Shown here: positions 1-10,386 of the stretch, in pieces | Numbering within the stretch: position 1 is the first letter of the stretch | Layout of the letters: each line of letters begins with the position of its first letter | DNA from: Virgibacillus sp. AGTR | GTDB lineage: Bacteria > Bacillota > Bacilli > Bacillales > Amphibacillaceae | Assembly: GCF_016919725.2 (NCBI RefSeq) | Contig: NZ_JAJERH010000001.1 | Span: 1 to 64,000, forward strand | Length of the DNA: 64,000 bases | Direction of reading: 5' to 3' | The notes under the pieces: model-generated | What the model was told of the DNA's origin: nothing | Databases searched by the model: none | Seen by the model: the letters and a program-made list of their open reading frames with translations, nothing else | Program-made: the position numbers and the translations under genes

Positions 1-2
1 CT

Positions 3-116
3 TCTAATTTATTTGTTTTACTACTTGCGTTTGCTGCTCACTCTTATATGTCAGGAACTTCAAACGTGTCCATCTATGGATCTGATTTTCATATGGTCAC
101 CATAGAAAATCACTAA
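3..116 (+). CDS. 3' end of an unknown gene (partial)
   Basis: An open frame enters from the left edge and stops at 114-116. The visible 37 residues start with a hydrophobic stretch (LFVLLLAFAAHSYM) and end with a polar tail. It reads like the C-terminus of a small membrane protein, but I do not recognise the family. It could equally be a remnant: the start lies outside the window and only an internal ATG (48-50) is seen. Its stop is followed by a family A repeat. Confidence 0.35.
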   Translation, partial: SNLFVLLLAFAAHSYMSGTSNVSIYGSDFHMVTIENH

Positions 117-181
117 CCACTTCATTTATCTATAGGTACAGTATCTTCGCATACATTATTGGTGTATCTATCCTATAAAAT

Positions 182-348
182 AAAACTTCAATCCGAGGAG
201 TGTTTTGTTTATCCTCCACTGATTGTTGGTAACTAGGATGTGCCTTAAAGGCCTTGAATTCAATCGGGCATTTACTGGCAGTTGATCCCCATTTATCCAT
301 ATTGATTTCACTTTATTGCTGGAAATGAGGGTCTTACTGCGGGATAAA
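182..348 (-). repeat. Dispersed repeat family A, copy 1
   Basis: Near full-length, diverged copy of the roughly 180-bp element best seen at 54.5-54.9 kb, here in opposite orientation. Shared blocks include ACTTCAATC, CCACTGATTGTT, AAAGGCCTTGA, CATTTACTGGCAGTTGATCC, TTCACTTTATTGCT and GCGGGATAAA. Non-coding. Confidence 0.8.
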
Positions 349-359
349 AATATAGCACC

Positions 360-1112
360 TTATTTGTCTTGATCTGTAAGCACTAATGGACCATCCTTCG
401 TAATAACAATCGTATGTTCGTATTGTGCTGATCGACCTTCATCAATCGTTCTTGCTGTCCAATTATTACTGTCCATTTGACTATGCCAGCTACCTTCATT
501 AATCATTGGTTCAATCGTAATTACCATACCCTCTTTTAATCTTAATCCTTTATTTGGTAAGCCAAAGTGGGGAATATGTGGGTCTTCATGAAGGGTTGGA
601 CCAATACCATGACCAGTAAAGTCGCGAACAACGGAGAAACCTTCGCCTTCTGCATATTGCTGAATAGCGTGGCCGATATCACCTATTCTGTTACCTGCTT
701 GTGCTTGTTCAATACCTTTATCCATGGATTTTTTTGTAACATCCATCAATCGAAGCCCTTTTTCGTCGACATTTCCAACTGCATATGTCCACGCTGAATC
801 AGCAAGACCACCATTTAAATTTACTACCATATCAATTGTTACTATGTCACCATCTTTTAATTTCTCTTCACGTGGGAATCCGTGGCAAATTTCATCGTTT
901 ATCGATGCACATATCGCGTAAGGATAACCATTAAACCCTTTTTGTTCAGGAGTCGCACCATGTTTTTTTAAAAATGACTCCGTGAAGTTATTAATTTCCA
1001 TTGTTGTAATTCCGGGTTTGATTAATTTAGCAATTTCCTTATGACACTTAACAAGAATGTCTCCAGCTGCTTGCATTTTTTCAATTTCACGTTTACTTTT
1101 TCTTGTTATCAT
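360..1112 (-). CDS. map: Methionine aminopeptidase, type I
   Basis: Removes the initiator methionine from nascent proteins in the cytosol. The 250-residue length fits bacterial type I enzymes (M24A). The five metal ligands are in place: D94, D105, H168 (in GHGIG), E201 (TIEPM) and E232 (YEHTIVIT); H77 is the usual substrate-binding histidine. The start is preceded by an AGAGGAAG ribosome site. It stands alone, not in the ribosomal-protein/adk cluster, so it is probably the second, mapB/YflG-like copy found in many Bacillaceae. That assignment is inferred from context. Confidence 0.93.
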   Translation of the reverse strand: MITRKSKREIEKMQAAGDILVKCHKEIAKLIKPGITTMEINNFTESFLKKHGATPEQKGFNGYPYAICASINDEICHGFPREEKLKDGDIVTIDMVVNLNGGLADSAWTYAVGNVDEKGLRLMDVTKKSMDKGIEQAQAGNRIGDIGHAIQQYAEGEGFSVVRDFTGHGIGPTLHEDPHIPHFGLPNKGLRLKEGMVITIEPMINEGSWHSQMDSNNWTARTIDEGRSAQYEHTIVITKDGPLVLTDQDK

Positions 1113-1250
1113 GAAATACTTCCTCTCTTCTTACAAAATCTCCATAAATTATATGTTAAAATAACCCTATCGTTCATGAATGAACATATCCAACATAAAG
1201 TGTACCATAGTTTATTCTATTCATAAAAGCAATTAGAAATGAGGGTAACA

Positions 1251-1976
1251 ATGATAGAAATAACAAATGTTCAAAAAGGTTTTCCAGGAAATAGTCGAGC
1301 AATTGAGGATTTAAGTTTGACTATTCCAGATGGAAAAATTGTTGGTTTCCTTGGACCTAATGGTGCTGGAAAGTCAACTACAATTAAAATGATGACTGGA
1401 ATTTTACCTATTGACAAAGGAAGTATCACTTTAAATGGGATACCAATTGATAAAAATTCCATCGAAGCGAAGAAAACTTTTGGCTATGTACCAGATCAGC
1501 CAGATATGTTTTTACGCTTAAAAGGAATTGAATATTTGAATTTTATCGGTGATATTTATAATGTCCCACAAACTATTCGTCAAGAGAGAATTGATACATT
1601 GACAAAACAATTTCAAATTCATACGTCACTTCAAGATTATATCCAAACATATTCACATGGAATGAGACAAAAAATAATCGTAACAGGTGTCTTACTGCAT
1701 GATCCATCTATTTGGATATTGGATGAACCACTGACAGGACTCGACCCAAAATCGGCATATACATTAAAAGATATGATGCGTCAGCATGCGGATAAAGGTA
1801 ACACTGTGTTTTTTTCAAGTCATGGTCTGGAAGTAGTGGAACAATTATGTGATATGGTTGCTATTATTAATAAAGGAAAACTCCTTTTCTACGGTGACAT
1901 GAAGCAACTCCATGAAGAATACCAAACAGATCAGTCGTTAGAAGCTGTGTTCTTGGAGTTAACGAATGATGAATAA
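1251..1976 (+). CDS. ABC-2 exporter ATP-binding subunit
   Basis: ATPase of an ABC exporter working with the membrane protein that follows. Walker A is GPNGAGKST, the signature is degenerate (YSHGMRQKI), and Walker B is IWILDEPLTGLD, followed by the switch histidine in SSHGLE. I chose the ATG at 1251 because GAGGGT sits 7 bases upstream; the ATG at 1239 has no such site. The frame overlaps the permease gene by 11 bp, so the two are probably translationally coupled. The substrate is unknown. Its architecture resembles the EcsA/SkfE-like class rather than importers, as no binding-protein gene is nearby. Confidence 0.9.
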   Translation: MIEITNVQKGFPGNSRAIEDLSLTIPDGKIVGFLGPNGAGKSTTIKMMTGILPIDKGSITLNGIPIDKNSIEAKKTFGYVPDQPDMFLRLKGIEYLNFIGDIYNVPQTIRQERIDTLTKQFQIHTSLQDYIQTYSHGMRQKIIVTGVLLHDPSIWILDEPLTGLDPKSAYTLKDMMRQHADKGNTVFFSSHGLEVVEQLCDMVAIINKGKLLFYGDMKQLHEEYQTDQSLEAVFLELTNDE

Positions 1977-3606
1977 GACATGGCTTCTAGTAAAGATAAT
2001 CTTAAAAATGCAATATTCAAAAGCAGGAGCAAACCATTCACAAATATGGCTGTTGGTTCCAATCATTCTTTTTTCTATCCCATTCTTATATTTATATATT
2101 ACCATTACGAATGCTACCGTATCAGCATTATATCAGACACTACAATCAGTAGGTCAGGAATCGGTCATTTTAGGTCTCTTATTCATAGGTCTTCATACGA
2201 TCCTATTTATCATGAGCTTAGTAACTATTCTAAATGCATTTTTCTTTACAGAAGACATTAAGTCCTTTATTCCTTTTCCATTTCAGCCATACCAATTGAT
2301 ATTAGGAAAGTCTGCTAATCCGTTTATATATTTATACATTACTTCTGGCTTTCTGTTCATTCCTTGGTTTTATGCGTATGGAAATGTTAGTGAAGCACCT
2401 ATACATTACTACCTTCAAGGGGTACCTATTTTCTTACTCGTGCCAATGGTTCCATTTACGCTTGCAGCCATCATCTTAATGGTAGCAATGCGATTTATAA
2501 ACATTTCTAAAAACAAGGATCGCTCTAAAGTTATTACAGGGATACTTACATTGGCGTTTATAATCTTTATCAATGTGATTGTCCGTTTAAATACAGATTC
2601 TCAGGCAATGCTTCAACGTTTAACTTATTTGTTAAAGGAAAAAGACGGGCTACTTATTAAGATAACGAATTACTATCCACCTGCTTTTTTACAAACAAAA
2701 GCTTTAACAGATGCTAGTACATGGGAGGGATTTATCTACTTTCTCATGACAGTTGTTCTTGCAGTTGGTTGCTTTATGCTCTTTTTATGGATCGGTCAAC
2801 GTTTTTATATAAAAGGGATGCTAGGATCTGGTGGAGTAGGAAGAAAGCTAACACTTCCCAAGAAAAAATCAGCAAAAAATGTAAAGAAGCAAGCTGTATG
2901 GCTATCCTATATTAAAACAGAATTACGAATCATATTTCGTACACCTACCTTTTTAATGCAATGCGTTATTCAGAGCTTATTTGGTCCAGTCTTTCTTCTC
3001 ATTATATTTATTATGGACTCAGGAACACAAGGTCTTGCTACTCTCATGAACAATTTTTCAGAAAAACAGTCCATTCTAGTATTATTTCTGGCATCTGTTG
3101 TTCTAATTGGTTCTAATGCGACTGCGATCTCATCAGTATCAAGGGATGGAAAAAATTGGTTTGTTCAATTTTACTTTCCCCTTTCTATGAAACAGATATT
3201 ACTTTATAAAATTTCAACTGCTTGGATCATCAACTTAATTACCATTACACTACTTTTAATTGTAGGTATAGGATTATTACAGTTACCCTTAACTTACAGT
3301 CTCATCTGGTTATTATTAATGCTGGTCGCTAACTGGTTTACAAGCATGTTAGGAACTTATTTGGATTTTATACAACCAAAATTAAATTGGACAGATGAAC
3401 AAGAGGTTTTCAAATCTCGGTTAATCGGTTTAACAGCTATATGTATTACATTTGGTATTTTTGGCGCACTTGTGTTAATTTTATGGAACACATCAATTCT
3501 AAGCTTCATTCTTACAGTGTTTAGCTTATTATTAGGGCTAATCATTGCAATAATTACAATTGGAATACTTTTCCGTTTAAAGTTACGTCAAACCAATTCA
3601 TTGTAG
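1966..3606 (+). CDS. ABC-2 type permease, large subunit
   Basis: Integral membrane partner of the preceding ATPase: 546 residues with about 12 hydrophobic segments in two halves, separated by a basic loop near residues 280-315 (KKKSAKNVKK). This two-part layout is that of the Bacillales ABC-2-like permeases with one long chain. GGAG lies 7 bases before the start, inside the end of the upstream gene. No substrate can be read from the sequence; peptide, lipid or drug export are all possible. Confidence 0.85.
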   Translation: MMNKTWLLVKIILKMQYSKAGANHSQIWLLVPIILFSIPFLYLYITITNATVSALYQTLQSVGQESVILGLLFIGLHTILFIMSLVTILNAFFFTEDIKSFIPFPFQPYQLILGKSANPFIYLYITSGFLFIPWFYAYGNVSEAPIHYYLQGVPIFLLVPMVPFTLAAIILMVAMRFINISKNKDRSKVITGILTLAFIIFINVIVRLNTDSQAMLQRLTYLLKEKDGLLIKITNYYPPAFLQTKALTDASTWEGFIYFLMTVVLAVGCFMLFLWIGQRFYIKGMLGSGGVGRKLTLPKKKSAKNVKKQAVWLSYIKTELRIIFRTPTFLMQCVIQSLFGPVFLLIIFIMDSGTQGLATLMNNFSEKQSILVLFLASVVLIGSNATAISSVSRDGKNWFVQFYFPLSMKQILLYKISTAWIINLITITLLLIVGIGLLQLPLTYSLIWLLLMLVANWFTSMLGTYLDFIQPKLNWTDEQEVFKSRLIGLTAICITFGIFGALVLILWNTSILSFILTVFSLLLGLIIAIITIGILFRLKLRQTNSL

Positions 3607-3630
3607 TAAAGTAAACAATCTACAAAGTGG

Positions 3631-3728
3631 ATTTTGTTTATCCCCCACTGATGGTTAGTACCACAAGGGTATGACCTAAAAGGCCCTGGAGCCAATTGGA
3701 CATTTACTGCCAGTTATATGCGGGATAA
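3631..3728 (-). repeat. Dispersed repeat family A, copy 2 (internal deletion)
   Basis: Left part (TTTATCCCCCACTGATGGTT, ACCACAAGGGTATGACC, GGACATTTACTG) is joined directly to the right end (CCAGTTATATGCGGGATAA). Compared with the full unit, the block between the two copies of the ACTGGCAGT/ACTGCCAGT inverted repeat is missing. It looks like a deletion between these short repeats. Confidence 0.8.
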
Positions 3729-3729
3729 C

Positions 3730-3764
3730 ATAAGTATCCGCCCGTTAAACGGGCGGATACTTAT
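3730..3764. terminator. 17-bp perfect hairpin after yjcZ
   Basis: Arms 3730-3746 and 3748-3764 are perfectly complementary around CCGCCCGTT/AACGGGCGG. It lies directly after the stop of the yjcZ-type gene and between convergent genes. The U-tract is poor on both strands, so termination strength is uncertain. Confidence 0.6.
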
Positions 3765-3766
3765 GT

Positions 3767-3901
3767 TTAGCAGCAGCCGTAACCACCGTAGCCGCCATAG
3801 CCACCACCATCTGTATAAGCAGTTCCAATTATAATCAATAATATGAACAATACGACTAATAGCGCAAATCCTCCGCCATATGCAGATCCGCCTTCACTCA
3901 T
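3767..3901 (-). CDS. YjcZ-family sporulation peptide
   Basis: A 44-residue protein: short Gly-rich N-terminus, one membrane segment (FALLVVLFILLIIIGTAY), then a GGYGGYGGYGCC tail. This is the layout of the YjcZ/SscA family of tiny spore-associated membrane proteins in Bacillaceae. The start is fixed by AGGAGG eight bases upstream; a longer frame back to 4024 runs into the neighbouring gene and is not believable. The role, spore assembly or coat, is known only for relatives. Confidence 0.9.
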   Translation of the reverse strand: MSEGGSAYGGGFALLVVLFILLIIIGTAYTDGGGYGGYGGYGCC

Positions 3902-3989
3902 TTCATTCGCCTCCTCTTTCACAAGATAATCCATTTTATGCGAAAAAGTGAAATATGGAAGGGGATTTAGGCGATATGGGCGTCTAACT

Positions 3990-4748
3990 TTAAAGAAAAT
4001 CACCGATGTTATAAATCTTTCCATTTTCTATCTGATTTTTTTCCAAGATTAATTCCACCAGAATCGCTGCTACGTTCTTGGTACTTCTTAACTGGTTATT
4101 TTGTTTGAAGGCTACAAATCTTTCAATATCTGCAAATTCATCCTTCGAGCTCGAACGTATCGATTCTTGCATTTCTGTATCCATTATACCTGGACTAAAA
4201 GCAACTATTTTATTTTTACTACCTAGTTGTTCTTGCTCTAGAGCAACAGTTCGTGTATACATGTTTATGCTTGCCTTGGAACTACAATAAGCACTCCATC
4301 CATATGTTGGCCTTTCTGCAGCTCCTGATGTCACTGTCAGCCCAATCATGGGAATTCCATTATTGTTTGCATAATCTATAAGAGAATTGGTTAAAGCCAT
4401 TGGTGCAATCGCATTTACATGGAAGTGGTAGGATAAGTTATTCGCAGCTATCTGGTTCGCTTGATTAACAGGCTGAACAACTGCTGCATTATTTACCAAA
4501 TAAAGCTCCGTAATACTCCGATGAAGTAAATACTCCTTTAGCTGCGTATTCATCTGCTCCAGTTCATTTATGTTTCCAAGATCACCGTGTAGTTGCGTAT
4601 AAGTGCTATGATTTTTTTGTGCTACGTTTACTAGAGCTTGAGATGGACTACGAGAAATACCAATAACATGAACCCCATGCTCTAAAAGTAGTCTTGCAAT
4701 ATCCTCACCTAATCCCCGTGATGTTCCCGTCACAATAGCATATTTCAT
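3990..4748 (-). CDS. Short-chain reductase, YueD-like
   Basis: NADPH-dependent SDR with TGTSRGLG (7-14), NNAA (86-89), S141 and Y154-x3-K158. The C-terminal half (SPGIMDTEMQ, NGKIYNIG) matches the benzil-reductase subgroup that includes B. subtilis YueD, which reduces benzil to (S)-benzoin; the physiological substrate is unknown. In B. subtilis yueD follows the yuk/yue secretion genes. Here it stands alone, about 55 kb away from the essC-esaA-essA locus of the same window. Confidence 0.8.
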   Translation of the reverse strand: MKYAIVTGTSRGLGEDIARLLLEHGVHVIGISRSPSQALVNVAQKNHSTYTQLHGDLGNINELEQMNTQLKEYLLHRSITELYLVNNAAVVQPVNQANQIAANNLSYHFHVNAIAPMALTNSLIDYANNNGIPMIGLTVTSGAAERPTYGWSAYCSSKASINMYTRTVALEQEQLGSKNKIVAFSPGIMDTEMQESIRSSSKDEFADIERFVAFKQNNQLRSTKNVAAILVELILEKNQIENGKIYNIGDFL

Positions 4749-4822
4749 GAATACTCCTCCCTTCCACCATTTCTAGCACATGAAGTGTAAGTAATTCATA
4801 CGAAACTCCGCTTATACTATTT

Positions 4823-6190
4823 TTAATATCCCACTTCATTCCAGTAATACATAAGGGTTTCCATTCCTTTATCGAAGCTATCTATTGGAAAACTTTCATT
4901 CGGTGAATGAAGTCGATCATCTGGAGTTCCAAATCCTAACAATACAATTGGAAAATTATAGATATCCTCCAGCCATTCTACAACTGGAATTGAGCCTCCC
5001 ATTCTTACATATATAGTCTCCTTACCGAATGCTTTTGTATAGGCAGTTGCTGCTTTTTTAATTAGCGGATGGTTCGGTTCAACTTTGTACGCCTTTGCAG
5101 AGAGCTTTTCTTTTGTTACTTCTACCGTCACTCCTGTTGGGGCCACTTTATTGATATGATCTTCAAGTAGATTCTGTATTCTAACAGGATCTTGTCCAGG
5201 TACTAAACGGCAGGTTATTTTCGCAACCGCTGTAGAAGGAATAATCGTTTTCGTACCCTCTCCTTGATATCCACCATAAATTCCATTTATTTCTAATGTT
5301 GGTCTTCCCATTGTATGTTCTTTTGCTGTATAACCTTTTTCAGAAATAGTCTGATCAACACCTGTTGCATTCGTATAATCTTCACCAGGAACCTTCTCAA
5401 TAAGCTCTCTCTCTTCTGACGTTAATGGCTCCACATCATCATAAAAACCTTTCACGGTAACGACTTCTTCTTTATCCTTCATAGAAGAGAGGATATGACT
5501 CAAAGCCATAATTGGGTTACGTATGGCTCCGCCATACATTCCCGAGTGTAAATCATGATCAGGACCGGTAACTGTTATTTCAATCCCAGTAAACCCTTTT
5601 AATCCATATAGAATAGTTGGTTGGTTTTTAGCTACCATACCTGAATCAGATATTACGGCAAAATCTGCATTAAACTGTTCCTTCTTCTTATGAAGAACTT
5701 CATACAAACTCTCACTTCCAATTTCCTCTTCTCCTTCAATACAAACCTTTACATTTAAAGGTAGTTTACCTTCTGTTTTCATATATGCTTCAAATACTGC
5801 TAAATGCATAAACACTTGTCCTTTATCGTCGCTTGAACCACGTGCATATAATCTTTCATTCCGTACTTCAGGTTTAAAAGGATCACTATCCCACAATTCA
5901 AGGGGATCTGCAGGCTGTACATCATAGTGACCATAAAAAAGAACAGTTGGGGCATTTGGACCAGCTCCATTATATTCAGCGTAAACAAGTGGATGTCCAG
6001 CCGTTGCTTGTTTCTCAGCATTTTCAAAACCAATATCTTTTAGATATGTAACAATAAAGTCCGCTGCTTTTTCGATGTCATCTTTATGCGCACTATCTGT
6101 ACTCACACTTGGAATAGCAAGAAAATCGGTTAGTTTAGCAAGTAGCCTTTCACGGTTATCTTTTAAATAATTCAAAGCCTGTTCACTCAT
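4823..6190 (-). CDS. M20-family dipeptidase
   Basis: Cytosolic di-zinc peptidase of the carnosinase-like M20 branch, 455 residues. Metal and catalytic residues are visible: H88 and D90 (YGHYDVQP), bridging D121 (GSSDDKG), general base E155 and ligand E156 (EGEEEIGS), a dimerisation-domain histidine in LHSGMYGG, and a C-terminal histidine in RLHSPNE. It probably hydrolyses dipeptides taken up or released during protein turnover. It is monocistronic and faces the sulfur operon tail to tail only in the sense that both lie on the minus strand. Confidence 0.88.
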   Translation of the reverse strand: MSEQALNYLKDNRERLLAKLTDFLAIPSVSTDSAHKDDIEKAADFIVTYLKDIGFENAEKQATAGHPLVYAEYNGAGPNAPTVLFYGHYDVQPADPLELWDSDPFKPEVRNERLYARGSSDDKGQVFMHLAVFEAYMKTEGKLPLNVKVCIEGEEEIGSESLYEVLHKKKEQFNADFAVISDSGMVAKNQPTILYGLKGFTGIEITVTGPDHDLHSGMYGGAIRNPIMALSHILSSMKDKEEVVTVKGFYDDVEPLTSEERELIEKVPGEDYTNATGVDQTISEKGYTAKEHTMGRPTLEINGIYGGYQGEGTKTIIPSTAVAKITCRLVPGQDPVRIQNLLEDHINKVAPTGVTVEVTKEKLSAKAYKVEPNHPLIKKAATAYTKAFGKETIYVRMGGSIPVVEWLEDIYNFPIVLLGFGTPDDRLHSPNESFPIDSFDKGMETLMYYWNEVGY

Positions 6191-6294
6191 ATTTGTTCCT
6201 CCATTTGGTAATTTTCTTTATATTTATTTTAGCACATGGAGAGAAGCAACATCCATGAAACGCGAAAGTTTTTCAATAACGAGAAGAATAAAAA

Positions 6295-6355
6295 GCTCAA
6301 CACGTCCATATTTATCCACATCGGCTAATTTTATAATTTACTAGACTACAAAAAA
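6295..6355 (-). repeat. Dispersed repeat family B, truncated copy 1
   Basis: Only the terminator-proximal 61 bp of the roughly 200-bp element is present (GCTCAACACG, CATATTTATCCACAT, TTTTATAATTTACTAGACTA). It abuts the poly-T tail of the mccB terminator. Confidence 0.8.
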
Positions 6356-6383
6356 GGACGCTGTCCAAGAATGAACGGCATCC
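6347..6383 (-). terminator. Intrinsic terminator of the yrrT-mccB operon
   Basis: On the minus strand GGATGCCGT and ACAGCGTCC form a 9-bp stem with one mismatch and one G-U pair, followed by TTTTTTG. It starts 8 bp after the mccB stop. Confidence 0.8.
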
Positions 6384-6390
6384 CTATGTT

Positions 6391-7536
<1,146 letters not shown>

Positions 7537-7585
7537 TTACTCTATTCAATCATTCCCCAAGCTTCTGTATGAGGTAAATACATCA

Positions 7586-8506
7586 TTATGATGAAGTATA
7601 AATTCCTTTACTTAAATAACGGTCACTTCCATCTGGAAATACGGTTACGATGGTAGAACCTGGTGTCGCCCGTTGTGCCTCCTGAATTGCTGCAAACATT
7701 ACAGATCCAGATGAACTCCCCACGAGTAATCCCTCCTTTTTAGCTAATTTTGCTACATATTCAAAGGCATGATCATCTGATACGGTATATATTTCGTCAA
7801 TTAACGTTTTATCCATATAATTTGGAAAGAATTCCATACCAATTCCCTCCGTTCGATGAGATCCAGTCTTCCCCCCAGCAATTATCGATCCTTCTGGTTC
7901 AACAATTACTGCTCTTACATTTGGATTCTTCTCTTTAAAATATTTTGAAGAGCCAATAAACGTTCCCGCTGAACCTGCTCCAGCGATAAATGTATCCATA
8001 TTACCATCTAAATCATTCCAGATTTCCGGTGCTAAAGTTTGATAATAAGTGATCGGGTTAGCAGGATTAGAAAATTGCTGTGGTGAAAAACTATTCGGTA
8101 TTTCCTTCAACAACGCTCGTGATTTAGCAATAGCACCTTTCATGCCTAGCTCCCTAGGAGTAGTAATAACTGTTGCACCGAGCGCTTGCATAATCGTCTG
8201 CTTTTCTTGGCTAAAGTGTTCTGGAACACATAATATTACTGAAAAACCATGTGATATAGCAGCAATCGCTAATCCAATTCCTGTATTACCCGCAGTAGGT
8301 TCAATAATGGTATCACCTGGATTCAGAAGCCTTTTGTTCATGGCCTCTTTAATTAATATCTGTCCTAATCGATCCTTTACACTTCCACCTGGATTAAAAA
8401 ATTCTAACTTTGCAAATAAACGGACCCCACTTGGTAGTGAGAACTGCGTAATTTCAAGTAACGGCGTATTGCCAATTAAGCCTTGAATTGAACGATAAAC
8501 TGCCAT
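7586..8506 (-). CDS. mccA: O-acetylserine-dependent cystathionine beta-synthase
   Basis: PLP enzyme of the cysteine-synthase fold. It joins homocysteine to O-acetylserine to give cystathionine in the MccA (YrhA) branch. PLP lysine K44 lies in PGGSVKDR, the PLP phosphate loop is near the C-terminal GSSSG, and TAGNTGIG is the substrate loop. The 306-residue length fits. I prefer MccA over an ordinary CysK because of the direct neighbours luxS, which makes homocysteine, and mccB, which uses cystathionine. An AGGAGAG site precedes the ATG. Confidence 0.9.
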   Translation of the reverse strand: MAVYRSIQGLIGNTPLLEITQFSLPSGVRLFAKLEFFNPGGSVKDRLGQILIKEAMNKRLLNPGDTIIEPTAGNTGIGLAIAAISHGFSVILCVPEHFSQEKQTIMQALGATVITTPRELGMKGAIAKSRALLKEIPNSFSPQQFSNPANPITYYQTLAPEIWNDLDGNMDTFIAGAGSAGTFIGSSKYFKEKNPNVRAVIVEPEGSIIAGGKTGSHRTEGIGMEFFPNYMDKTLIDEIYTVSDDHAFEYVAKLAKKEGLLVGSSSGSVMFAAIQEAQRATPGSTIVTVFPDGSDRYLSKGIYTSS

Positions 8507-8521
8507 TCATCTCTCCTGCCT

Positions 8522-8983
8522 TTAAAAAACTTGATGCCACTCATCTCGATGTTCTAACATCTCCTTAGCAATTTCTTTTGCGCCCTCTAAGCTGTGATTC
8601 GCCGCCCACCCACATTGTACTTCATTACATGCCGGTACTTCATCAGCTTTTAAGACATCTTGCAATGTTTTCTCAATGGTGTCTAACACCTCATCGTAAT
8701 TATCGTGGTTCATAATTGCTAAATAAAATCCAGTTTGACAGCCCATCGGACCGATATCAAGAACATTATCCATATGGTTTCGTATATTTTCTGCCATTAA
8801 GTGTTCAATGGAGTGTAAACCATCCATTTCCATATGTGCTTTGTTAGGTTGTTTAAATCGAATATCGTATTTATACACTTTATCCCCATTTGTGCCTTCT
8901 GTCACTCCTACTAATCGCACATAGGGTGCTTTTACTTTTGTATGATCTAAATTAAAGCTTTCTACATTCATTTTTTTAGTCAT
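8522..8983 (-). CDS. luxS: S-ribosylhomocysteine lyase (LuxS)
   Basis: Splits S-ribosylhomocysteine into homocysteine and the AI-2 precursor DPD. The iron ligands H57, H61 (HSIEH) and C124 (QCGW), the catalytic C82 (GCQTGF) and E60 are present; 153 residues is typical. It sits 15 bp from mccA and 13 bp from yrrT. In B. subtilis the nucleosidase gene mtnN occupies this operon position. Here luxS supplies homocysteine directly to MccA, and MtnN must be encoded elsewhere. Confidence 0.97.
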   Translation of the reverse strand: MTKKMNVESFNLDHTKVKAPYVRLVGVTEGTNGDKVYKYDIRFKQPNKAHMEMDGLHSIEHLMAENIRNHMDNVLDIGPMGCQTGFYLAIMNHDNYDEVLDTIEKTLQDVLKADEVPACNEVQCGWAANHSLEGAKEIAKEMLEHRDEWHQVF

Positions 8984-8996
8984 GATACCCGCTCCT

Positions 8997-9635
8997 TTAA
9001 TTCTTTTTTGCTAAGAGTAACCAAACGAAATCATTCATTTGATGAAATGCTATATTAAAATTATACAGGGTGAATATATTTTTTAAAACTGTTATCGTCG
9101 GGTAATACTCACGTTGTAAGTCATCTGCTAAGTCCAGATACCCTTGTCGTTTTGCTTGCTCAATCATCAGTTCCTTCGCTTGATCAGATTGAAATATCGT
9201 GTCCCCAAATACAATCCTCCCATCCTTCGGTAGCATTTGTGAAAAGTTAGAAATTGCTACTTCCTTTTCCTTGTCTGTTAGATGATGAAAGGCGTAAGTA
9301 CTGACAATCGTATTTATACTTTCAGAAATGGCTGGAAAACTTAGAAAATCCCCATCAAGAATTTCTACATCTCCAAGTTTTTCTTTTGCAATTTCTCGCA
9401 TTGCCAAGGATGGTTCCACCCCAATAAACGAATGTCCTGCCTCTATTAGCTTTTTGGATAAATTACCAGTTCCAACTCCAAATTCAAGAACATTCCCTTC
9501 TGAATGTTCAACAACTTCATCTAAAATTTTATCGTAATTGGAAAAAACTGCAGCATATTGCTGATCTACACCAGCTACGCTTAAATCATAGGTGTTTGCC
9601 CAATCATCAAATATCGATAAGAACTCTCTTCCCAT
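8997..9635 (-). CDS. yrrT: SAM-dependent methyltransferase YrrT
   Basis: Class I methyltransferase of 212 residues. The N-terminus MGREF...FDDWANTYD and the motif [11 protein letters not shown] match B. subtilis YrrT, the first gene of its methionine-to-cysteine operon. Its substrate is not known. As the promoter-proximal gene it would generate S-adenosylhomocysteine, which feeds the LuxS-MccA-MccB route downstream. The upstream 140 bp hold a candidate -10 (TGTATACT) and a GGAG site about 10 bases before the ATG. I could not identify a CymR or S-box element with confidence. Confidence 0.9.
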   Translation of the reverse strand: MGREFLSIFDDWANTYDLSVAGVDQQYAAVFSNYDKILDEVVEHSEGNVLEFGVGTGNLSKKLIEAGHSFIGVEPSLAMREIAKEKLGDVEILDGDFLSFPAISESINTIVSTYAFHHLTDKEKEVAISNFSQMLPKDGRIVFGDTIFQSDQAKELMIEQAKRQGYLDLADDLQREYYPTITVLKNIFTLYNFNIAFHQMNDFVWLLLAKKN

Positions 9636-9732
9636 TTATATTCAACTCCAACCGAGGAATAATTCATAGTAAAACACTATGTATAGTATGAATATATGTA
9701 ATAGTATACATGATGTGACATATTTTTAAAAG

Positions 9733-9766
9733 AAAAACGAGTGACTCCTTAAAGAATCACTCGTTT
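9733..9766 (-). terminator. Terminator of the YhcN-type gene
   Basis: AAACGAGTGA (9735-9744) pairs with TCACTCGTTT (9757-9766). On the minus strand it is followed by TTCTTTTAAAAA, six bases after the gene stop. Confidence 0.8.
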
Positions 9767-9772
9767 AATGAA

Positions 9773-10360
9773 TTATTGATTTTCTGGAAATAACCTTTCA
9801 ATCATGTTTCCAAATTGGTCAAAGAACCCTTCTATTGGTTCACCATTATCAACATCATCTGCATAATTTTGTGTTAGGTTAAGAAAATCAGGATTCGTAG
9901 AGACATATACATTGTCAATATCTCCGTCAACCGATTGTACAATTTTCTTGATTTTGGACTTTACTTCATCCGTAACTTCATTGCCATTATCTTCATTATT
10001 ATTTGTGTTGGTATTTTCCATATTTGGGTTATCATTAGCATCTAGTCCTGCAGCTACATAAGCATTATTATCCGTCGTTACGACATATGCGCGATCAATT
10101 TCGGCAATTTCATCTGTTATTTTATCAGCAGCCTCTTTTGAGATATCATAACGGTCATTGTTATTCGTTTCTTGATCACGTTCTGAGGTTCTTCTCATCT
10201 CATAATCACGTTCACCAGCCATGCCATCACCAGCATTATTATATCTAGTCTGCTCTACATTATCCTCAGCTGCATCTTGATTATTATTATCATCCGTATT
10301 TGCACAACCCATCAACACAATACTAAGTACTGCAAAAAGAGTGAAAAACTTTGATTTCAT
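9773..10360 (-). CDS. YhcN/YlaJ-family sporulation lipoprotein
   Basis: A 195-residue lipoprotein: signal peptide ending in the lipobox LMGC (C19), a long Asn/Asp/Glu-rich low-complexity part, and the family core YDISKEAADKITDEIAEIDRAYV followed by VKSKIKKIVQSVDGDIDNVYVS. Relatives (YhcN, YlaJ) lie in the spore inner membrane region and help germination or outgrowth. A SigG-type promoter sits 27 bp upstream, which supports forespore expression. AGGAGG precedes the ATG. Confidence 0.88.
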   Translation of the reverse strand: MKSKFFTLFAVLSIVLMGCANTDDNNNQDAAEDNVEQTRYNNAGDGMAGERDYEMRRTSERDQETNNNDRYDISKEAADKITDEIAEIDRAYVVTTDNNAYVAAGLDANDNPNMENTNTNNNEDNGNEVTDEVKSKIKKIVQSVDGDIDNVYVSTNPDFLNLTQNYADDVDNGEPIEGFFDQFGNMIERLFPENQ

Positions 10361-10386
10361 TTAAATACCCTCCTTTGTTTTGTTCT

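Noticed and set aside
3902-4024. N-terminal extension of the YjcZ-type peptide
   Set aside because: It overlaps the end of the YueD-like gene, lacks a ribosome site and is unlike the family; AGGAGG marks the short start.
9636-9732. Possible CymR or S-box control element upstream of yrrT
   Set aside because: GAATTATTCC and AT-rich palindromic pieces are present, but they do not fit the published CymR consensus and there is no room for an S-box riboswitch.
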